Part shown: piece after piece, positions 14,995 to 23,677 of the stretch
Position numbering within the stretch: the stretch's first letter is position 1
Layout of the letters: each line of letters begins with the position of its first letter
Assembly: GCA_012513435.1 (NCBI GenBank)
Contig: JAAZCE010000038.1
Coordinates: 1-53,938, forward strand
DNA from: Clostridiales bacterium
Lineage (GTDB): Bacteria; Bacillota; Clostridia; Peptostreptococcales; Anaerovoracaceae
Length of the DNA: 53,938 nt
Direction of reading: 5' to 3'
Program-made: the position numbers and the translations under genes
Notes under the pieces: model-generated
Database searches by the model: none
Told to the model about the DNA's origin: nothing
The model's input: only the letters and a program-made list of their open reading frames with translations

Positions 14995-17547
14995 TCAAAT
15001 TCCCTGCTTTCTCTTCACCGCCTCTATAAGGGCGGCTATTTTTTCGTTGACATCGTTTACCTCTGCCTTGAATTCTCCCGCCGAGATTCTCATACCTCCG
15101 CTGCCCATTATTATCATCTGTTCAAGACGGTCGGAGGTTGCAACTCTCACGCTATATTTCTTTCCAAGCTTATAGGTGGTCCTCTCAATATAAGTGTCTG
15201 CCGTCTCCGCCTCTTTGGTGTAGACTACATCAACATCTCCCCGCTTTTCGTAGTGTCGTTCTCCACCCTTCACCTTGTAAGCATCGAAGACCAATATCAG
15301 ATTACATTTCCTGTACCCTCTGTAATTTTCCATTATTTCGATTAGGGCTTCCCTTGCCGCATCTAAGTTATCACGGGCCAATGCCTTAAGCTCATCCCAT
15401 GCAAATATTATATTATAGCCGTCCACGAGAAGATATTCAGGAAGAACTTCCATGGGCTTCGTCTTTTGGGGTGCTGTCACAGGCTCTGCTTCTATGGTTT
15501 TAGGCGCTATAAACCTTCTCTGCTTAGGCTTGCCGTAGGTCATCTCAAATATTCTCTCCAGCTCGGCTTCTTCAAGGCGTGTGTCCTTTTTCCCCTGTTT
15601 TTCTTGTTCTGCCTGCCTCTCGGGTCTGTCGTCCATCTGGATATGGACTTGCTTATCCACTTCATCCCAGCTTACATTACAGCCTGCTCCATTACTGCAA
15701 AATATGGAATCAGCAGTGTTGTCCAAGTCCCTGTCAGGATCGTATCCTATAGAGGCAATCACCTGCTGGCTATTATGACAAGGCTCATACCCCCGCAAGG
15801 AACATGTCAAGCTGCCATACCCCTTGGTATATGACGTTACCTGAATACCGTAGTCCTTCATCTCATATACGGGCGCCTTGCCAGTAAGTACTGCATTTTC
15901 CCCCTTTGACAGAGGCGGCTGAAAGCTGCCTCCCATCCTTTGCACGTCGGACATGGCTCTGCCTATCATCTTCTCCGGCACCTGAAGTCTGAATTCATAC
16001 CAGGGCTCAAGCAAAATGCTTTCCGCCTTGCGAAGTCCCTGCCGCAAAGCTCTGTATGTCGCCTGTCTGAAATCGCCGCCTTCCGTGTGCTTCAGATGAG
16101 ATCGGCCTGCCAGCAGCGTTATTTTCATATCTGTAATGGGCGAGCCTGTAAGAACGCCTATATGCTCCTTCTCCGCAAGGTGAGTCTGTATGAGTCTCTG
16201 CCAATTCCGGTCAAGAAAATCCTCGCTGCATTTGCTGTCCACTGCGATGCCGCTTCCCGGAGCTCCGGGCTCAAGAAGCAGATGAACTTCCGCATAATGC
16301 CTTAAAGGCTCAAAGTGTCCGGCTCCTTTCACAGACCTGGCTATGGTTTCTCTATAAGCTATTTTCCCCTGGCCGAACTCCACCTTCATTCCGAATCTCT
16401 GCTCTATTTCCCTTTGAAGTGTTTCCATCTGCATTTCCCCCATCAGTCTCACTTCAATAGTTCTTGATTCTTCATTCCACACTATATGAAGCTGGGGGTC
16501 CTCCTCTTCCAGCTCCTTAAGCTTCACGAAAGCGCTGTGTTCATCCTGTCCCTTAGGAAGCAATACTCCGTAGGTCATGACAGGACGTACCATTGAAGTC
16601 TTGATAGATTCTTCAAAACCGAGACCCTGACCTGCTTTCGTTTCCGACAATCCTGTCAGCGCACATACCATTCCTGCCTCGGCCTCTCCCAAAGAAATAT
16701 ATTTCTCTCCTGAATAAACCCTTATCTGGTCTATCTTCTCATCTCTCACAACATCCTTGACCTGCAAGGAGCCTCCGGTCAACTTAATATGAGTAAGTCG
16801 CGTGCCTTGACTGTCCCTGGTAATCTTATACACTCTCGCACCGAATCTACTGTCGCGCTGGCCTTCACGGGTAAGCCTGCACAGTCCGTCAATGAATTTA
16901 TCTATATATTCCAGCTTAAGCGCCGAGCCAAAATAGCATGGGAACAGCTTCCTAAGTGAAATGCTTTTTACCATGCTGACTGTGTCTATCTCTCCTTTTT
17001 CAAGGAATTTCGCCAAAAGATCTTCATCGCACATGGCTATTTCTTCATAGTCAAAGTCGGAGCCGTCCAGGGTCTGTGTAAAATCAATAAAACCATCCCC
17101 AAAAGCCCTTCTCAGGCTTGCCATTATTTCCTCTTTATACGCCCCTTCCAAATCCATCTTGTTTGCAAATACAAAGACAGGTATATGATAGCTCTTAAGC
17201 AGATTCCAAAGGGTAACGGTATGCCCTTGAACTCCTTCCGTCCCGCTTATCAGCAGTATGGCATAGTCCAGTACATGAAGGGTTCTCTCCATTTCCGCGG
17301 AAAAGTCCACATGCCCAGGAGTATCAAGAAGAGTTATCTCAACGTCATCCCGGCTGAGCGTTGCCTCTTTGGAAAATATAGTAATGCCTCTAGCTCTCTC
17401 CTGCTCGTGCGTATCAAAAAAGGTATCACCGTGGTCCACGCGTCCCAGGTTTCTTACCACGCCTGATTTATATAGCAACGCCTCCGATAATGTAGTTTTA
17501 CCGGCATCAACATGTGCCAGTATTCCTATTGTCAATCTCTTTGTCAT
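14995..17547 (-). CDS. TetM/EF-G-like ribosomal GTPase fused to a Rae1/YacP-type NYN nuclease domain
   Basis: The protein has 850 residues. Residues 1-650 are a translational GTPase of the ribosomal-protection class: ILAHVDAGKTT (G1), DTPGHVDF (G3), ANKMDL (G4), followed by EF-G domains II-V. Residues about 690-850 form a complete YacP/Rae1-like NYN domain (YLLVDGYNIIFAWDEL, LILVFDAYKVKGG, AETADTYIERTTY, VRVATSDRLEQ) with the acidic active-site pattern. Rae1 in Bacillus cuts mRNA in the ribosomal A site. TetM displaces tetracycline with a YYSPVSTP loop; here that loop reads RSHLKHTEGGDFR, so drug protection is unlikely. I infer a factor that both enters the A site and cuts mRNA there. The start lies inside the end of pnuC (41-nt overlap) with a weak ribosome site. 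Confidence 0.85.
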   Translation of the reverse strand: MTKRLTIGILAHVDAGKTTLSEALLYKSGVVRNLGRVDHGDTFFDTHEQERARGITIFSKEATLSRDDVEITLLDTPGHVDFSAEMERTLHVLDYAILLISGTEGVQGHTVTLWNLLKSYHIPVFVFANKMDLEGAYKEEIMASLRRAFGDGFIDFTQTLDGSDFDYEEIAMCDEDLLAKFLEKGEIDTVSMVKSISLRKLFPCYFGSALKLEYIDKFIDGLCRLTREGQRDSRFGARVYKITRDSQGTRLTHIKLTGGSLQVKDVVRDEKIDQIRVYSGEKYISLGEAEAGMVCALTGLSETKAGQGLGFEESIKTSMVRPVMTYGVLLPKGQDEHSAFVKLKELEEEDPQLHIVWNEESRTIEVRLMGEMQMETLQREIEQRFGMKVEFGQGKIAYRETIARSVKGAGHFEPLRHYAEVHLLLEPGAPGSGIAVDSKCSEDFLDRNWQRLIQTHLAEKEHIGVLTGSPITDMKITLLAGRSHLKHTEGGDFRQATYRALRQGLRKAESILLEPWYEFRLQVPEKMIGRAMSDVQRMGGSFQPPLSKGENAVLTGKAPVYEMKDYGIQVTSYTKGYGSLTCSLRGYEPCHNSQQVIASIGYDPDRDLDNTADSIFCSNGAGCNVSWDEVDKQVHIQMDDRPERQAEQEKQGKKDTRLEEAELERIFEMTYGKPKQRRFIAPKTIEAEPVTAPQKTKPMEVLPEYLLVDGYNIIFAWDELKALARDNLDAAREALIEIMENYRGYRKCNLILVFDAYKVKGGERHYEKRGDVDVVYTKEAETADTYIERTTYKLGKKYSVRVATSDRLEQMIIMGSGGMRISAGEFKAEVNDVNEKIAALIEAVKRKQGI

Positions 17548-18295
17548 GATTTTTAATATACCTTGTCCATTTAATATATCCGTATGTTGTATTGGTTAAG
17601 TACCCTGCTTTAAGAACAAGAAGTACGATTTGTCCTGACAAAATATTTACAATGGATTCAAGTATTGCACTTATGTACCATGCAATCCACTGTTCCCTGT
17701 ACCTCAAAAGGATAAACACGCCATTTGCTATTCCTACTGCCGATATACAGGCATCCAGATAGCAGACCAGCACCTCATAAAATTCATTGCCGCGAAACAG
17801 GTCAGTACCAAAATCAAGAGTTGTAAGAAAATATCCTATACCCACCGTCCACAATACTATACCGCTTATGACCGCAGCCTCCATCCATCCCGACAGCTTC
17901 CTTACTTTCGTAAGCTCTGACTGCTGCCTGTCCGGATGTCTGTGCCAGCTTATGAAGCTGATAATATCTATTGGTATCCAAAAAAACAGCGTGGTAGCCA
18001 TTGTCGCAAATCTGTATGCCAAGACCAGACATATAGCTATTTCCACAGCTTCCACAAACAACGATACGATAAAATTCCACTTACTCTGCTTTGCTATGAG
18101 AAGCTCACAGAGTATATTAAAAAATACGTCGGCTAAATACAGCCCCATAATTATCTTCCCGTTTATGCCGTTAACATCCTCTTCGGGAAAGAAAAAGGCA
18201 AAAATTACTGCTAAAACCAGAATGCTAAAAAACCATACTTTTTCATATGTGGTAAAAAACCTCCAGGTCTCCGATATTCTATTATTTAATGTCAT
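17507..18295 (-). CDS. pnuC: PnuC-family vitamin-precursor transporter
   Basis: Start chosen at ATG 18295 (262 residues, MTLNNRISETW), with AAGGA 6 nt upstream, just after the YeiH stop. It has seven or eight membrane helices with PnuC motifs: FSILVLAVIFAFFFPEE, LYLADVFFNILCELLIAKQSKWNF near the middle, FFWIPIDIISFISWHRHPD and, at the C-terminus, YGYIKWTRYIKNHD. PnuC proteins take up nicotinamide riboside, and relatives carry riboflavin or thiamine; substrate choice cannot be read here. It is cotranscribed with yeiH upstream and overlaps the TetM-like gene downstream. Confidence 0.82.
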   Translation of the reverse strand: MTLNNRISETWRFFTTYEKVWFFSILVLAVIFAFFFPEEDVNGINGKIIMGLYLADVFFNILCELLIAKQSKWNFIVSLFVEAVEIAICLVLAYRFATMATTLFFWIPIDIISFISWHRHPDRQQSELTKVRKLSGWMEAAVISGIVLWTVGIGYFLTTLDFGTDLFRGNEFYEVLVCYLDACISAVGIANGVFILLRYREQWIAWYISAILESIVNILSGQIVLLVLKAGYLTNTTYGYIKWTRYIKNHDKEIDNRNTGTC

Positions 18296-18303
18296 ATTTG
18301 TCC

Positions 18304-19329
18304 TTACCAGATGTTCATAATGTGCTGCATGAACAGGCTGATTCCTGTAATTGCCACCCAGCAGCACAACCCCTGCAGCAAAGGCTTGCCCCCTGTACGC
18401 ACAAGCTTGACAGGGTCCGTCTGCAAACCGATAGCTACCATTGCCATTGTAATAAAAAACTTAGAAAGCTCTTTCAGAGGAGCAAATATCTCGGGAGATA
18501 TCCCCACTGCCGAAGCTATAGTAGTTATTATGGAAGCTGCAATAAAGTAAAGGATGAAAAAAGGAAAAATCTTCTTCATGCTTACCTTGCTTCCGCCCTC
18601 CGGTGAATTACGTTCCTTTCTGGTTCGCCAAAATGCAAGAACCAGTGTAATAGGTATGATTGCAAGGGTACGGGTGAGTTTTACCGTCACCGCCTTGTCA
18701 AGTGTCTGAGAGCCTAAATTCCACATACTGTCCCATGTGGCAGCACACGCCGTTACAGAGGATGTATCGTTTACTGCCGTTCCGGCAAAAATTCCAAAGG
18801 CCTCCCCTGAGGTGGTATCCATTCCTATGGCATTTCCCAATACAGGGAATACTATTGCCGCCAATACATTAAAAAAGAATATTATAGAAATGGATTGAGC
18901 AACTTCTTCCTCCTTGGCACCTATTACAGGAGCTGTGGCCGCTATTGCAGAGCCTCCGCATATGGATGAGCCTACCCCAACAAGGGTAGATATGTTGGAG
19001 GGTATTTTTGCCACCCTATGGAGTATATATGCAACGATAAGGGACACGGCTATAGTCGATATTATAATAGGCAGAGACTGGATTCCCGTTGCTGCTATTA
19101 CTCTTAAATCCAGACCAAAGCCGAGAAGTATCACTGCCCATTGAAGTATTTTTTTTGAAGTAAATTTTATCCCTGCCTGTAAACTTTCTCTTCTGTCCAT
19201 GTGAAAGCATGTAGTTAGCATCATGCCAAACAATATTGCTATTATAGCGCCCCCAACAATAGGAAATGCCTTCCCTAAGAACCATGCTACCACGGCCACC
19301 CCAAAACAGAGCACTAGTCCTGATGTCAT
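18304..19329 (-). CDS. YeiH-family putative sulfate exporter
   Basis: This 341-residue membrane protein of about ten helices has the Cons_hypoth698/YeiH signature: LGFGLDLRVIAATG, VGVGSSICGGSAIAATAPVI, FGIFAGTAVNDTSSVTA and a late FFITMAMVAIGLQTD. Family members are annotated as putative sulfate or sulfonate exporters, without strong proof. AAGGAG lies before the ATG. It leads a three-gene run (yeiH-pnuC-TetM-like) on the minus strand. Length is normal. Confidence 0.88.
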   Translation of the reverse strand: MTSGLVLCFGVAVVAWFLGKAFPIVGGAIIAILFGMMLTTCFHMDRRESLQAGIKFTSKKILQWAVILLGFGLDLRVIAATGIQSLPIIISTIAVSLIVAYILHRVAKIPSNISTLVGVGSSICGGSAIAATAPVIGAKEEEVAQSISIIFFFNVLAAIVFPVLGNAIGMDTTSGEAFGIFAGTAVNDTSSVTACAATWDSMWNLGSQTLDKAVTVKLTRTLAIIPITLVLAFWRTRKERNSPEGGSKVSMKKIFPFFILYFIAASIITTIASAVGISPEIFAPLKELSKFFITMAMVAIGLQTDPVKLVRTGGKPLLQGLCCWVAITGISLFMQHIMNIW

Positions 19330-19346
19330 TTAATGTTCTCCTTAGA

Positions 19347-19907
19347 TTACTTTATCTTGTTGCCATCTTCAAAGGCATTACCTACCTTTTCGCCCAGCTT
19401 ATGGTAATAGTGGTTTATAGGGTCATAAGCGATTGGCTGAAGCTTCTCCGGATCAATATTGCCTGCTCCATCAAGAATTCTTTCATCGGCACTAACATTT
19501 ATTATTTCCCCTATCATGCAATGACTTTCTTCATCGTAGCTTGTAAGCTTACATTCCAGACGCATAGGCAGCTGGTCAATAATAGGTGCGTTGACAAACT
19601 CCGACTTGGTTGCGTGAAATCCTGATTTCTCAAACTTATCCGGCACATCGTTTCCTGAAACGATACCTACATAGTCACATTCCACTATGTGGGCTGCATC
19701 ACCCATACTTACAGTAAACGCCTTGGCAGTCAGAATGCTCTTTACCGTCTTATGTCCCGGGCTCAGACACATTGAAATCTGCGTTCCTCCGCTTATGCTT
19801 CCCCATGCTGCATTCATAACATCGACCCGGCCTTCATCATCGTAAGCTGCAATGATCAATACAGGCATAGGGTATGCCCATGACTGTGGTCCAAAATTCT
19901 TATTCAT
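19347..19907 (-). CDS. Flavin reductase-like FMN-binding protein (flavoredoxin type)
   Basis: This 186-residue cytoplasmic protein matches the flavin_reduct fold: YPMPVLIIAAYDDEGRVDVMNAAWGSISGG at the N-terminus, then LSPGHKTVKSILTAKAFTVSMGDA, and later PIIDQLPMRLECKLTSYDEE. These proteins bind FMN and pass electrons from NAD(P)H or ferredoxin. A GGAGG site precedes the ATG. It lies 17 nt upstream of yeiH on the same strand and may share its mRNA. Confidence 0.88.
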   Translation of the reverse strand: MNKNFGPQSWAYPMPVLIIAAYDDEGRVDVMNAAWGSISGGTQISMCLSPGHKTVKSILTAKAFTVSMGDAAHIVECDYVGIVSGNDVPDKFEKSGFHATKSEFVNAPIIDQLPMRLECKLTSYDEESHCMIGEIINVSADERILDGAGNIDPEKLQPIAYDPINHYYHKLGEKVGNAFEDGNKIK

Positions 19908-19935
19908 ATTAATAGCCTCCTTATTCCTATGTGAT

Positions 19936-20820
19936 TTATTTTTTCTGAGATACTGCCGAAAGAATCTCTTCGATTATCCTCATGGCTGCCCAGCTTGTTA
20001 TGTCATTAATATCAAGGGGCGGCGCCACTTCAACGATATCCATATGCTTCACCGGAAGCTCGTCAATTATCCTTCTCACAAGCTGAATAAGCTCTCTAGG
20101 CGTGATACCCCCTGAGCAAGGAGTCCCCGTACCCGGTGCAAATCCAGGGTCCAGAACATCTATATCCAGTGTAAAGTAGATAGAATCATAATCCTTGAAC
20201 TTCTCATGTATTTCGTCACAGCAAGTCTCGTATCCCTTCTTGAACACATCGGTAGCACTTATGACCGTCATGTTTTTTTCTCTTTTCATGATTGCCGCTT
20301 CCTCCGGCTCCGCAGCCCTTATTCCTAAGAAAAGCAGGTCATCGGGAGACAGTATATCGTCTATGGCTCTCTTCTCCGTGTTGGCATGGGACCAAATATG
20401 ACCGTCGTAGCAGTCACAGAGGTCGAAGTGTGCATCGAAGTGGATAATGCCTATTTTTTTATCACCTTCGTATCTCTTAAAGGCCTTGTGCAAAGGAATG
20501 GTCACTGAATGGTCTCCGCCTAAAAACAGGTTGAATTTCCCCTGATTCATAACCTCAAAGGCCTTATCCTCAACTCGTTTGAAAGCTTCCTCCCATGTTC
20601 CGCTCATGTCCACATCACCAAAGTCGTATACGAATGGCTCCTCCATAATGTGCCAGTCATCTGTGGCGCATGGCATATAAACCTCACCCAGCTCTCTAAA
20701 CTTGGCTGGAGCTTCCTTGGCTCCGGCTTCCTGGCTTGTACCTCCGTCAAAGGGCACCCCTAATATTGATATTTTCCCCTCCTGGGGATTTTCTACTGAT
20801 AAGTCCAACCAGTTGTACAT
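19936..20820 (-). CDS. speB: Agmatinase-family ureohydrolase
   Basis: The protein has 294 residues. The binuclear manganese site is complete: FLGGDHSVTIPL, HFDAHFDLCD and FTLDIDVLDPGFAPGTGTP. These match agmatinase/arginase, which splits agmatine into putrescine and urea (or a related guanidino compound). PFDGGTSQEAGAKEAP near residues 23-38 and VEVAPPLDINDITSWAA near the end are also typical. Exact substrate is not certain from sequence; agmatinase fits best. It is preceded by flavodoxin-like genes and followed 28 nt later by the flavin reductase gene. Confidence 0.9.
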   Translation of the reverse strand: MYNWLDLSVENPQEGKISILGVPFDGGTSQEAGAKEAPAKFRELGEVYMPCATDDWHIMEEPFVYDFGDVDMSGTWEEAFKRVEDKAFEVMNQGKFNLFLGGDHSVTIPLHKAFKRYEGDKKIGIIHFDAHFDLCDCYDGHIWSHANTEKRAIDDILSPDDLLFLGIRAAEPEEAAIMKREKNMTVISATDVFKKGYETCCDEIHEKFKDYDSIYFTLDIDVLDPGFAPGTGTPCSGGITPRELIQLVRRIIDELPVKHMDIVEVAPPLDINDITSWAAMRIIEEILSAVSQKK

Positions 20821-20862
20821 AATCTCATTCCTTTCTCAAATCGATTGCAGCAGTGATAATTG

Positions 20863-21495
20863 CTAACTGCCCAACTCCTTTTCCGATAAACCGTTTTTCT
20901 TTGCCCTTATTATCCAGCCTCTATGACTGGCTATCTTATACATTGACTTGGTCAGAGCCGGCGTCGTTTCCTTTATCTCACCTTTGAATTCCTGAGATTT
21001 TATCATGTCGCCAACCTCCCTCAGGCACTCGTTGACACGCATAAATGGCCCGTTCTCTCCTATGGAGTTATATTCACTGACAATCATGCCTCCGGCGCCG
21101 ACGCAAAGGGCTCCTGCAAAATCAAAGCCTGTTTTGAAACACCAGTTTTCTACCATTTCCACGGAAATCCTACTCTGTCTCGGTTCATAGGATCCATTGT
21201 TTACTATGACAAATACCTTAGGCAGGCCTTCCCTTGGATTTCTTTCCAAAAACTCCTGAACCTGCTCAAGACAACTCAATAAATTCGATGGTATTCCATC
21301 TACGTACAGAGGGTAGGCTATGACCATGGTATCACATCCCAGCACGCTTTCCAGGTCGTCCTCCTTGACTGCCAATCCACTCCATGAATATCTCTCTATC
21401 TTTTCTTTTCCCATATACATCTGTAGCCTAGTGAACAATGTTCCCGAAGCGCTTCTTTTTTCCTTCGGACTTGCGTTTATGAGAGCCGTCTTCAT
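20863..21495 (-). CDS. Flavodoxin-fold NAD(P)H-dependent FMN reductase-like protein
   Basis: The 210-residue protein begins with the FMN phosphate-binding strand and loop (ALINASPKEKRSASG) and contains TMVIAYPLYVDGIPSNLLSCLEQ, the usual flavin-binding and helix region of this family. The later sequence (FVIVNNGSYEPRQSR, FDFAGALCVGAGGMI) also fits. It probably reduces quinones, azo compounds or iron with NAD(P)H; the substrate is unknown. Its ATG overlaps the stop of the upstream flavodoxin-like gene by 4 nt, so the two form a pair. Confidence 0.75.
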   Translation of the reverse strand: MKTALINASPKEKRSASGTLFTRLQMYMGKEKIERYSWSGLAVKEDDLESVLGCDTMVIAYPLYVDGIPSNLLSCLEQVQEFLERNPREGLPKVFVIVNNGSYEPRQSRISVEMVENWCFKTGFDFAGALCVGAGGMIVSEYNSIGENGPFMRVNECLREVGDMIKSQEFKGEIKETTPALTKSMYKIASHRGWIIRAKKNGLSEKELGS

Positions 21496-22016
21496 TTTGT
21501 CTGTACCTCGCTTTCCTTAGATATTCCATTGGCGTCCTTTGAGAAATGCACGCCTTTTATCTTGAAGTTAAAGTTCACCCCTACGGCATCTATGTATTTC
21601 CTCCCCGTTTCCATTTCCCTTTCATTTATATCTCCGTAAAAGTATACGCTGGTGTCCAGCACCTTTTTGTAACGCATTTTATGGTGCATCCCGCCCTTTC
21701 GCTTTTCAAAATATGGATGCATGTATCCGATAGACCTGTCCATAACGTTTTTCACAAAGGAACTGAAGCCTCCGTATACACACTGGCTTACAATAATCAG
21801 CTCATCTGCATCACGAAGCCTTTCTGACATGTCGTGGTAGCCGTCTATGTTCACACATTTACCCGGAGTTCTGACCCAGCACCCAAAGCATCCTGTGCAA
21901 ATATAAATATCACCGCTCTCCGAGACATAGTTCACCTTGTCCGTTTCCGCAGCAAATATATTTCCCAAATATTCATCACGATCATCTCCCAAATCGTGAA
22001 TAATCAACTTGTTCAT
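21492..22016 (-). CDS. Flavodoxin-like reductase with a CxxC pair
   Basis: This 174-residue protein lacks the first phosphate loop in its classic form (LIIHDLGDDRDE), but keeps the iron-sulfur flavoprotein-like core: DIYICTGCFGCWVRTPGKC, then DADELIIVSQCVYGGFSSFVKNVMDRSIGYMHPYF. That pattern is typical of NADPH-dependent FMN reductase-like proteins where CxxC lines the flavin or binds metal. It is translationally coupled to the second flavodoxin gene. Partner and substrate are unknown. Confidence 0.7.
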   Translation of the reverse strand: MNKLIIHDLGDDRDEYLGNIFAAETDKVNYVSESGDIYICTGCFGCWVRTPGKCVNIDGYHDMSERLRDADELIIVSQCVYGGFSSFVKNVMDRSIGYMHPYFEKRKGGMHHKMRYKKVLDTSVYFYGDINEREMETGRKYIDAVGVNFNFKIKGVHFSKDANGISKESEVQTK

Positions 22017-22151
22017 TTTACAACCTCCTGTCAGATGTTATGACCTATTGATTTCATTTTATCCTATTTTCGCAAATATTTCTACCTTCGTTTCCGCTGT
22101 TTCAGCAGGCATAGTGCTACTATGGGTTACGCATTTCTAGGCAGAGTTCCC

Positions 22152-22706
22152 CTAAAATCTGAGGGTTTCTCCAGTCAAATGAGCCGCCACTATCTTTTCC
22201 ATCCAAATAATATCAAACCACTGTTCAAACTTATAGCCACACTTATGAAAACGCCCAGCCTCGGCGTAGCCCATTCTTCTGTGGAACCACAGGCTGTCCT
22301 TCGTAAGATATGGCGTATCCATCTGTGAATAGGCAACACAGGCATAAAGGTTCAAAATTCCCTGCTCCTTCAGTTTTTCCTCAAGAGCCTCGTAGAGCTT
22401 TTTCCCTATACCCATCCTTCTCTTATCCTTCTTAATATAAACAGTAGTCTCCGCAGAACAGCTGTACGCTTTTCTGGCTCTAAAAGCTCCGCCATATGCA
22501 TAGCCCACTATTTCCCCTTCTATTTCTGCCACCAAAAAAGGGTGGCTCTTCAAGATTTCATCTATGTGCTTTTTAAAGTCTCTCTTTGCAGGCACCTCAT
22601 AATCAAATGATATAGCCGTTTCCTTTACATACGGCGCATAAATATCTGCCAGGGCCTGTGCGTCAGAGCCCTTGACTGGCCTGATGTAAATATTTTTCTT
22701 ATCCAT
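22152..22706 (-). CDS. GNAT-family N-acetyltransferase, phosphinothricin-acetyltransferase-like
   Basis: The protein has 184 residues. It begins IYIRPVKGSDAQALADIYAPYVKETAISFDYE, the common start of PAT/Bar-type acetyltransferases, and has the acetyl-CoA loop DKRRMGIGKKLYEALE. The C-terminal GYAEAGRFHKCGYKFEQWFDIIWMEK is also typical. Members acetylate small amines such as phosphinothricin or methionine sulfoximine. AGGAG lies before the ATG. It sits 25 nt after the GyrI-like gene and probably shares its promoter. Confidence 0.85.
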   Translation of the reverse strand: MDKKNIYIRPVKGSDAQALADIYAPYVKETAISFDYEVPAKRDFKKHIDEILKSHPFLVAEIEGEIVGYAYGGAFRARKAYSCSAETTVYIKKDKRRMGIGKKLYEALEEKLKEQGILNLYACVAYSQMDTPYLTKDSLWFHRRMGYAEAGRFHKCGYKFEQWFDIIWMEKIVAAHLTGETLRF

Positions 22707-22731
22707 ATTATCGTTCTCCTGTTCTTGTCTG

Positions 22732-23364
22732 TTATCCCTTTTTTATAGGGTGTCTTATCACTGTCTTCCACTTTTCCGGAGACACTTTCCTGGCATCCGA
22801 CAAATAGATTTCGTGATGCAGCCTGGTGTGGGAAATGTCATTGACATACCCTTCCTTTTCTATATATTCGTTCATGAGCGCCACGGATTCCGGCTCGTCA
22901 TCGTAAGGACCAATATGCATAATCTGTACGCAAAGCCCCTCACGGATGGTCAAAAACTCAGCAGCTGTGCAATCCAGCTTCTTTTTTCTTCCAGCCTCTT
23001 CCACCGCCCAGCTAAAATTCTTCTCAGTGATAAATTCCGGCAAACGAATTAGTGAAATCCAGTTGAATGTCTGTTTTGAACTGTAATCTATACCTTTAAC
23101 TCCCTCCTGCCACCAGAAACCTTCCAGCGGCGGAACCACATATTGATAGAACCCCTGAATCTCATAAGAACCTTTGTAACTCATTTTCAGGGTATACGCC
23201 ACGGCGTATAGGATTCCTATGGCTTTTTTGTACTGACCGCCCTCATCATTGGGATTGCCCGTGCCTCTTACAGCTATATAATTTGCCACAGGAACATTTA
23301 CTATTTTAGGCTTTTTCTTAGGCATGTAAAATTCTTTATACTCTTTCTTAAAATCAAAGACCAT
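22732..23364 (-). CDS. GyrI-like small-molecule-binding protein
   Basis: This 210-residue protein matches the stand-alone GyrI-like/SHS2 domain family: ANYIAVRGTGNPNDEGGQYKKAI, TLKMSYKG, YVVPPLEGFWWQEG, LCVQIMHIGPYDDEPES and YVNDISHTRLHHEIYLSD. Such proteins bind hydrophobic or cationic compounds, and some hydrolyse drugs. The gene has its own promoter (TTGACA and TAAGAT, 23421-23392 on the minus strand) and AAAGGA before the ATG. The GNAT gene follows, so the pair may be a small drug-response operon. Confidence 0.85.
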   Translation of the reverse strand: MVFDFKKEYKEFYMPKKKPKIVNVPVANYIAVRGTGNPNDEGGQYKKAIGILYAVAYTLKMSYKGSYEIQGFYQYVVPPLEGFWWQEGVKGIDYSSKQTFNWISLIRLPEFITEKNFSWAVEEAGRKKKLDCTAAEFLTIREGLCVQIMHIGPYDDEPESVALMNEYIEKEGYVNDISHTRLHHEIYLSDARKVSPEKWKTVIRHPIKKG

Positions 23365-23391
23365 TATATAAATTCCTTTCTTAATAGCAAC

Positions 23392-23421
23392 ATCTTACTC
23401 TTGCGTCTAAGTCTTTGTCAA
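23392..23421 (-). promoter_or_regulatory. Promoter of the GyrI-like/GNAT operon
   Basis: On the minus strand TTGACA (23421-23416) and TAAGAT (23397-23392) are separated by 18 nt. The transcript would start near 23385, about 20 nt before the GyrI-like ATG. Confidence 0.6.
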
Positions 23422-23429
23422 TGCAAAAA

Positions 23430-23506
23430 AATACCAACTACTATATCAGCCTCTCCGTCCCCCGGCCTTTTCGGTACGTGCCTTCTTTGACCTAGCAGTT
23501 GGTATT
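23430..23506 (-). terminator. Long inverted repeat ending in a T-run on the minus strand
   Basis: AATACCAACT (23430-23439) and AGTTGGTATT (23497-23506) pair perfectly and enclose 57 nt that is GC-rich in part. On the minus strand the stem ends in seven T residues. It probably terminates transcription from the methyltransferase gene at 24388-23678; the long structured loop also allows a regulatory RNA. Confidence 0.45.
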
Positions 23507-23677
23507 ATCCATTATCTTTCCTCTTATCACTTCTGGCGCAATCACTTCGCTATATTTGATTATGCTCGGTAAACGGCCCAAGCGCAAAAATTTCACACCC
23601 ACGCGAACATCAAAACCAAACCAATTACTTTCGTAATCCACGGTTTGTACGCCTCATCCCACTTTACCCTCAAAGTT

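Larger units (their letters stand above)
23365..23677 (-). other. Intergenic region with promoter, large hairpin and a possible 50-codon ORF
   Basis: The region holds the GyrI promoter and a terminator-like long inverted repeat (both listed separately). A minus-strand frame starts at a GTG and runs about 50 codons (reads VDYESNWFGFDVRVG... ending MDNTNC, roughly 23645-23495), with only a weak GAGG upstream. I do not recognise it and would not call it a gene without conservation. Nothing else stands out. Confidence 0.4.

Noticed and set aside
14995-17547. Tetracycline-resistance gene
   Set aside because: The fold matches TetM, but the loop that displaces the drug is replaced and a nuclease domain is added; resistance is not supported.
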